Positions 60,464-64,000 of a DNA stretch of 64,000 bases are shown here, in pieces. The notes beneath the pieces were generated by a model. That model saw only the letters and a list, made by a program, of their open reading frames with translations, was not told where the DNA came from and ran no database searches. This DNA is from Lachnospiraceae bacterium NK4A179. Lineage in GTDB: Bacteria; Bacillota; Clostridia; Lachnospirales; Lachnospiraceae. The translations under genes and the position numbers were made by a program. Positions within the stretch are counted from its first letter, which is position 1, and each line of letters starts with the position of its first letter. The stretch spans positions 1-64,000 of the forward strand of contig ATWC01000006.1 in NCBI GenBank assembly GCA_000421045.1, read 5' to 3'.

Positions 60464-61884
60464 ATCATATCTATAAAAAGACAAATGTGATAAAGACATA
60501 TATGCTGCTTCTTATAGAAGCGGTCACTCTTGCCCTGTCATTAACCGCAGCGGTGTTTACAAGATACGGCTGGATGAGTGCTGACGGAAACGGCGAGATC
60601 TATATCATCTTCGGCATCATGGAAGCCGGACTTATCTTTTTGTACTCAACCATAACAGACTGGAACAGGGACTTTTTTATACGCGGTTATTTCAGGGAAG
60701 CGATGGCCGTGATGAAATGTCTTGGTTCAACAAGCGCTTTCTCGGCGCTGTTCATGTACATTCTTTTAAAGGACCGGCCGATGTCACGAACCGTGTTCTT
60801 TATTTATCTGCCGCTTGTTATGGTACTCACATATATGTTCCATCTGATCTTTAAGGAATATATGCTTAAGTATTACAGGAAGGGTGTGGGCAGTGACAAG
60901 CTTATGATAGTCACCACATCAGACAGGGCGGAAAAGGTTATCGACAGGGTAAAGCATTCCAAGGAATGGAATTATGAAGTGACCAGTGTCGTTATCATGG
61001 ATAAAGACATGAAGGGCAGCACCATAGGCAACGTCCCGGTCATAGCAGGCGCTGATGATATGATAAGCGAAGCTACGAAAAATATAGTGGACAGGGTATT
61101 CATATCACTTCCTTCGGATGTGCCTATCAAGGATATAAGAAATACCATTTATGAATTTGAAAACATGGGCGTTGTCTGCCATTATGATGTGGGCCTTGAG
61201 GACTTGAAACTTGCAGGTCAGGAGGCAGGCACCTTTGCGGGCTATGCCGTGCTTTCTTTTTCGCTGCAGAATCTTGATTACAGAAGACTTATGATCAAGC
61301 GTCTTATGGATATATTGGGAAGCATCGTAGGAATGTTAATAACCATCATCATGTTTCCGTTTGTGGCGATCGCGATAAGACTTGAATCCAAAGGCCCTGT
61401 TATCTTCAAACAGGAGCGCATCGGAAGGAATGGAAGACATTTTAAGATGTACAAGTTCCGCTCGATGTATGTTGATGCGGAAGATAAGCTTTCGGATCTT
61501 AAAGATAAGAATGAAGTGAAGGGACTTATGTTCAAGATGGATGATGATCCACGTATAACCAAGGTCGGACGTTTTATCAGAAAAACGAGCATAGATGAAT
61601 TCCCGCAGTTCTTCAATATCTTTAAGGGCGATATGTCAATGGTCGGGACAAGACCGCCTACCGTTGATGAATATGAGCAGTACAATGCGCATTACAGAAG
61701 AAGGCTTGCGCTCACACCGGGACTTACGGGCCTGTGGCAGGTGAGCGGCAGAAGCGATATCACGGATTTTGACGAGGTGGTAAAGCTGGATCTTGAATAT
61801 ATAGATAACTGGTCGCTTTCACTGGATCTTAAGATACTGCTTAAAACCATTGGCGCTGTATTTACCGGAAGGGGGTCAAAGTAA
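60460..61884 (+). CDS. Polyprenyl glycosylphosphotransferase (priming enzyme)
   Basis: A 474-residue membrane enzyme. Four N-terminal helices, a central Rossmann-like domain (KLMIVTTSDRAEKVIDRV), a fifth helix (residues about 280-305) and a bacterial sugar transferase domain: PVIFKQERIGRNGRHFKMYKFRSM, KTSIDEFPQFFNIFKGDMSMVGTRPP and LTPGLTGLWQVSGRSD. It transfers a sugar 1-phosphate from a UDP-sugar to undecaprenyl phosphate, starting repeat-unit synthesis. Its place near the end of the visible locus, after about 50 genes, is unusual since priming genes often sit near the front. Confidence 0.95.
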   Translation: MNHIYKKTNVIKTYMLLLIEAVTLALSLTAAVFTRYGWMSADGNGEIYIIFGIMEAGLIFLYSTITDWNRDFFIRGYFREAMAVMKCLGSTSAFSALFMYILLKDRPMSRTVFFIYLPLVMVLTYMFHLIFKEYMLKYYRKGVGSDKLMIVTTSDRAEKVIDRVKHSKEWNYEVTSVVIMDKDMKGSTIGNVPVIAGADDMISEATKNIVDRVFISLPSDVPIKDIRNTIYEFENMGVVCHYDVGLEDLKLAGQEAGTFAGYAVLSFSLQNLDYRRLMIKRLMDILGSIVGMLITIIMFPFVAIAIRLESKGPVIFKQERIGRNGRHFKMYKFRSMYVDAEDKLSDLKDKNEVKGLMFKMDDDPRITKVGRFIRKTSIDEFPQFFNIFKGDMSMVGTRPPTVDEYEQYNAHYRRRLALTPGLTGLWQVSGRSDITDFDEVVKLDLEYIDNWSLSLDLKILLKTIGAVFTGRGSK

Positions 61885-62793
61885 ATGAGGGCGGATGTAC
61901 CTGTTGCTTTTATCATTTTCAACAGGCCTGATACCACTGCGATGGTATTTGAAGAGATAAGGAAGGCGAAACCTTCAAAGCTCTATGTTATAGCTGACGG
62001 ACCAAGGCCTGACAGAGAGGGCGAGAAGGAAAAGACCGAAGAGTGCAGAAGATATGTAGAGGAACATATCGACTGGCCGTGTACTCTTGAAAAGATCTAT
62101 TCCGATGTGAATCTGGGTTGCAAGGTGAGGGTGTATACAGGTATCACTGAGGTGCTTGAAAAAGAACCATGGACTATCATACTTGAAGATGATGTGGTAC
62201 CCACGCAGAGTTTCTTTGATTTCTGCGCTGACCTGCTTCATATGTACAGCGATGACAAAAAAGTCATGATGATCTCGGGGACCAATTATTTTGATGGTCA
62301 TGAGATAAAGGATAATTATACATTCTCATGCTTTTCGAGCATCTGGGGATGGGCTACATGGGCAAGAGCCTGGCAATATTATGATCCCGACATAAAGAGG
62401 TGGCCGGAGATACGTAAGTCAGGAAAGTTTAAGCGTGTACAGGGCGGTATAGCATATCTCTTTCTCAAGGAGCATATGGACAGTGTGTATGAGCACAGGA
62501 AAGATACCTGGGATCTGCAATGGGATTTTGCAAGACATTCGCACAGAGGACTGGGCATAGTGCCTGCAGGCAATCTTGTAAGAAACATAGGCTTTGAAAG
62601 AGAGGATGCAACGCATACCAATTCAAATGGTGCTTCGGATATGAATTTTTCATATGGCAGCGTCAGCTTTCCTCTTGAGAAAAAGGCGGAGATAAAAAGG
62701 GATGTTGATTATGATGCTGCCTTTATCAAAAAGTATTACGGAATGAAAAAGTTAATGAAGGCAGGAATGAGAAGGATGCATATCATCAAATGA
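61885..62793 (+). CDS. GNT-I-like / GT2-related glycosyltransferase
   Basis: A 302-residue protein that starts DVPVAFIIFNRPDTTAMVFEEI, has LYVIADGPRPDREGE, the DVNLGCKVRV turn and the acidic metal site IILEDDVVPTQSFFDF, and then FSSIWGWATWARAWQYYD. This is the pattern of GNT-I-like (HlpA-type) GT-A transferases in O-antigen loci. It starts immediately after the priming gene stop. Donor unknown. Confidence 0.85.
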   Translation: MRADVPVAFIIFNRPDTTAMVFEEIRKAKPSKLYVIADGPRPDREGEKEKTEECRRYVEEHIDWPCTLEKIYSDVNLGCKVRVYTGITEVLEKEPWTIILEDDVVPTQSFFDFCADLLHMYSDDKKVMMISGTNYFDGHEIKDNYTFSCFSSIWGWATWARAWQYYDPDIKRWPEIRKSGKFKRVQGGIAYLFLKEHMDSVYEHRKDTWDLQWDFARHSHRGLGIVPAGNLVRNIGFEREDATHTNSNGASDMNFSYGSVSFPLEKKAEIKRDVDYDAAFIKKYYGMKKLMKAGMRRMHIIK

Positions 62794-63614
62794 AAAGTCC
62801 CAGATTTACAGTCATAACGCCGACCTTCGAACAGGCGGCATATATAGGGGATACGATAGAGTCTGTACTCTCACAGAGTTTTAAGGACTTTGAATATATC
62901 ATAGTTGATTCCTGTTCCATGGACGGCACTAAGGAAATTGTTGAAAAGTATGCTGCCCGTGATGAGCGTATAAGATACATACGTGAAAAGGATAAGGGCC
63001 AGGCAGACGGTATAAACAAGGGCTTGAAGGCGGCAAAGGGTGAGATAGTCTGCTGGCTCAATTCAGATGATATGTATTTCGGAAACGATGTCCTTGAGAA
63101 AGTGGACAGGGCATTCAGGAAAGCAAAGGGCGCATCGCTTGTGATAGGCGATGCCTGGTACTGTGATAAGGATAAGAATCTTACTGAATACAACAATTCT
63201 GACAGAGGCGGCGGAAAGTGGCTCATAAGAAGGTGGTACTATATCGTGCAGCCGGCCTGCTTTTGGAAAAATGAACACAGACTGCTTGATACACGTTATC
63301 ATTATGTGTTTGACTGGAAGTTTTTTACGGAACGTTTTGAGGAAGGGCACGTGATCTTTACTCATGAGCCGTATGCTCTTTACAGGATGTACGAGGATAA
63401 TAAGACAGGCCTTAACAATGCAGCGCGCAGGAAAGAAGTCTACAGGCTGCAGAAAGAACTCGGTGATTCAAAGTTAAACATACTCTGGTGCAGGCATGTT
63501 TACAGAGCTTATAAAAAAGCCGAAGAGACCGGCAGGGAATCCATAAAAAAGAGAACGGACCTTTGGAGCAAGATATTGTTCCATATCAGCGGAAGACGCA
63601 TAGCGGGGTTTTAG
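62790..63614 (+). CDS. Family 2 glycosyltransferase
   Basis: A 274-residue GT-A enzyme: FTVITPTFEQAAYIGDTI, YIIVDSCSMDGTKEIVEKY, REKDKGQADGINKGLKAAKGEIVCWLNSDDMY, then QPACFWKNEHRLLDTRYHYVFDWKFF. This form (KGQADAINKG, NSDD) is a well-known GT2 subgroup in capsule loci. ATGA overlap with the upstream gene. Donor unknown. Confidence 0.92.
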   Translation: MKSPRFTVITPTFEQAAYIGDTIESVLSQSFKDFEYIIVDSCSMDGTKEIVEKYAARDERIRYIREKDKGQADGINKGLKAAKGEIVCWLNSDDMYFGNDVLEKVDRAFRKAKGASLVIGDAWYCDKDKNLTEYNNSDRGGGKWLIRRWYYIVQPACFWKNEHRLLDTRYHYVFDWKFFTERFEEGHVIFTHEPYALYRMYEDNKTGLNNAARRKEVYRLQKELGDSKLNILWCRHVYRAYKKAEETGRESIKKRTDLWSKILFHISGRRIAGF

Positions 63615-64000
63615 ATGATATATATACTTATGACCACCCACAACAGAAAAGAGAAAACACTGAACTGTGTTATGAGTCTTAAACGTGCGCTTGAAAGGCA
63701 GATCGCAAAAGGCAACAGGATAGTTCTTCTTGATGCGGATGCCGCAAGCAGCGACGGCACTCCTGAAATGCTGGAGGGACTTAAAGACAGCACTTTTGAT
63801 GTGAAGGTCATGGGCATCCCTTCGGAGAGCTACTGGAACACCGGGATGAGAGTTGCCATGAAAAAAGCAGCAAGGATGGCAGCAGATGATGATCTGATCA
63901 TGCTGGTGAATGACGATGTGATCTTCTATGACGGGGCTGCCGATAAGATGATAAAGCTGCTTAAGGAAAAGTCTGCTGATGCAGTGGTCGGAGCCTTCTG
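63615..64000 (+). CDS. Family 2 glycosyltransferase, 3' end outside window
   Basis: The frame is open from the ATG directly after the upstream TAG to the window edge (128 codons seen). It reads MIYILMTTHNRKEKTLNCVM, then IVLLDADAASSDGT, SYWNTGMRVAMKKAA and LIMLVNDDVIF, which is the GT-A order with an NDD metal site. It looks like a rhamnosyltransferase-style GT2 enzyme. The locus clearly continues to the right. Confidence 0.85.
   Translation, partial: MIYILMTTHNRKEKTLNCVMSLKRALERQIAKGNRIVLLDADAASSDGTPEMLEGLKDSTFDVKVMGIPSESYWNTGMRVAMKKAARMAADDDLIMLVNDDVIFYDGAADKMIKLLKEKSADAVVGAF

Noticed and set aside
1-64000. tRNA, rRNA, insertion sequences or prophage genes
   Set aside because: I looked for transposase, integrase and RNA-gene features and saw none that I could support.

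Overview
The window is almost entirely one very large surface-polysaccharide / glycoconjugate locus. Every gene I can support is on the + strand. The organism is most likely a Gram-positive Firmicute of the Lachnospiraceae type (Butyrivibrio, Roseburia and relatives). The grounds are a sortase-anchored Thr/Pro-rich wall protein (VPKTG signal), strong AAGGAG/GGAGG ribosome binding sites, sigma-A type promoters, modest GC by eye, and long runs of ATGA-coupled genes. That placement is inference from style, not a database match.

Layout. (1) 1-1376: the 3' part of a cell-wall protein with a long Pro-Thr-Ala-Thr repeat, an Ig-like domain and a sorting signal, closed by a clear terminator (1385-1420). 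(2) 1459-54378: 44 consecutive co-directional genes with no gap longer than 84 bp, starting from a promoter whose -10 box lies only 7 bases before the first ATG. They encode sugar-nucleotide enzymes: UDP-galactopyranose mutase; a UDP-glucuronate 4-epimerase type enzyme; a WecE-type aminotransferase; an FdtA-type oxoisomerase; a complete GDP-D-glycero-D-manno-heptose route (HddA, GmhA and an HddC-GmhB fusion); and a TviB/TviC-type pair for UDP-GalNAc uronate. They also encode about 20 glycosyltransferases, six multispanning proteins that look like GT-C or related membrane enzymes, three polyprenyl-phosphate-sugar synthase-like GT2 proteins, two PglK-type ABC flippases, a Wzy-like polymerase fused to a GT10 domain, and decorating enzymes (GNATs, acyltransferase 3, a serine acetyltransferase-like hexapeptide protein, a deacetylase, an AsnB-type amidotransferase and an MBOAT). 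(3) 54379-55869: a regulatory interlude with a LysR gene, a LysR-type operator plus promoter, a small frameshifted gene and a strong hairpin overlapping a second promoter. (4) 55870-64000: acyl carrier protein, MaoC-type hydratase, SDR, more glycosyltransferases and the polyprenyl-phosphate priming sugar transferase, running off the right edge.

How the genes may work together: the priming transferase (60460) loads the first sugar on undecaprenyl phosphate; GT2/GT4 enzymes extend it in the cytoplasm; PglK-type ABC proteins flip it; the Wzy-like protein polymerises; and GtrB-like synthases with GT-C-like enzymes add side sugars outside. Amidation, N- and O-acylation and deacetylation then trim the product.

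The most interesting feature is a putative acyl-carrier-protein-based decoration module: MBOAT (51217), FkbH-like glyceryl-ACP synthase (52660), ACP (55870), MaoC hydratase (56109) and SDR (56522). It is split by a LysR gene followed by a T-N11-A operator centred near -66 of a predicted promoter. I infer that it builds an unusual three-carbon acyl group and transfers it to the glycan. Other items worth a look are the Wzy-GT10 fusion with a preserved internal start, the GNAT-acyltransferase 3-GtrA triple fusion, and the GDP-heptose route in a Gram-positive locus.
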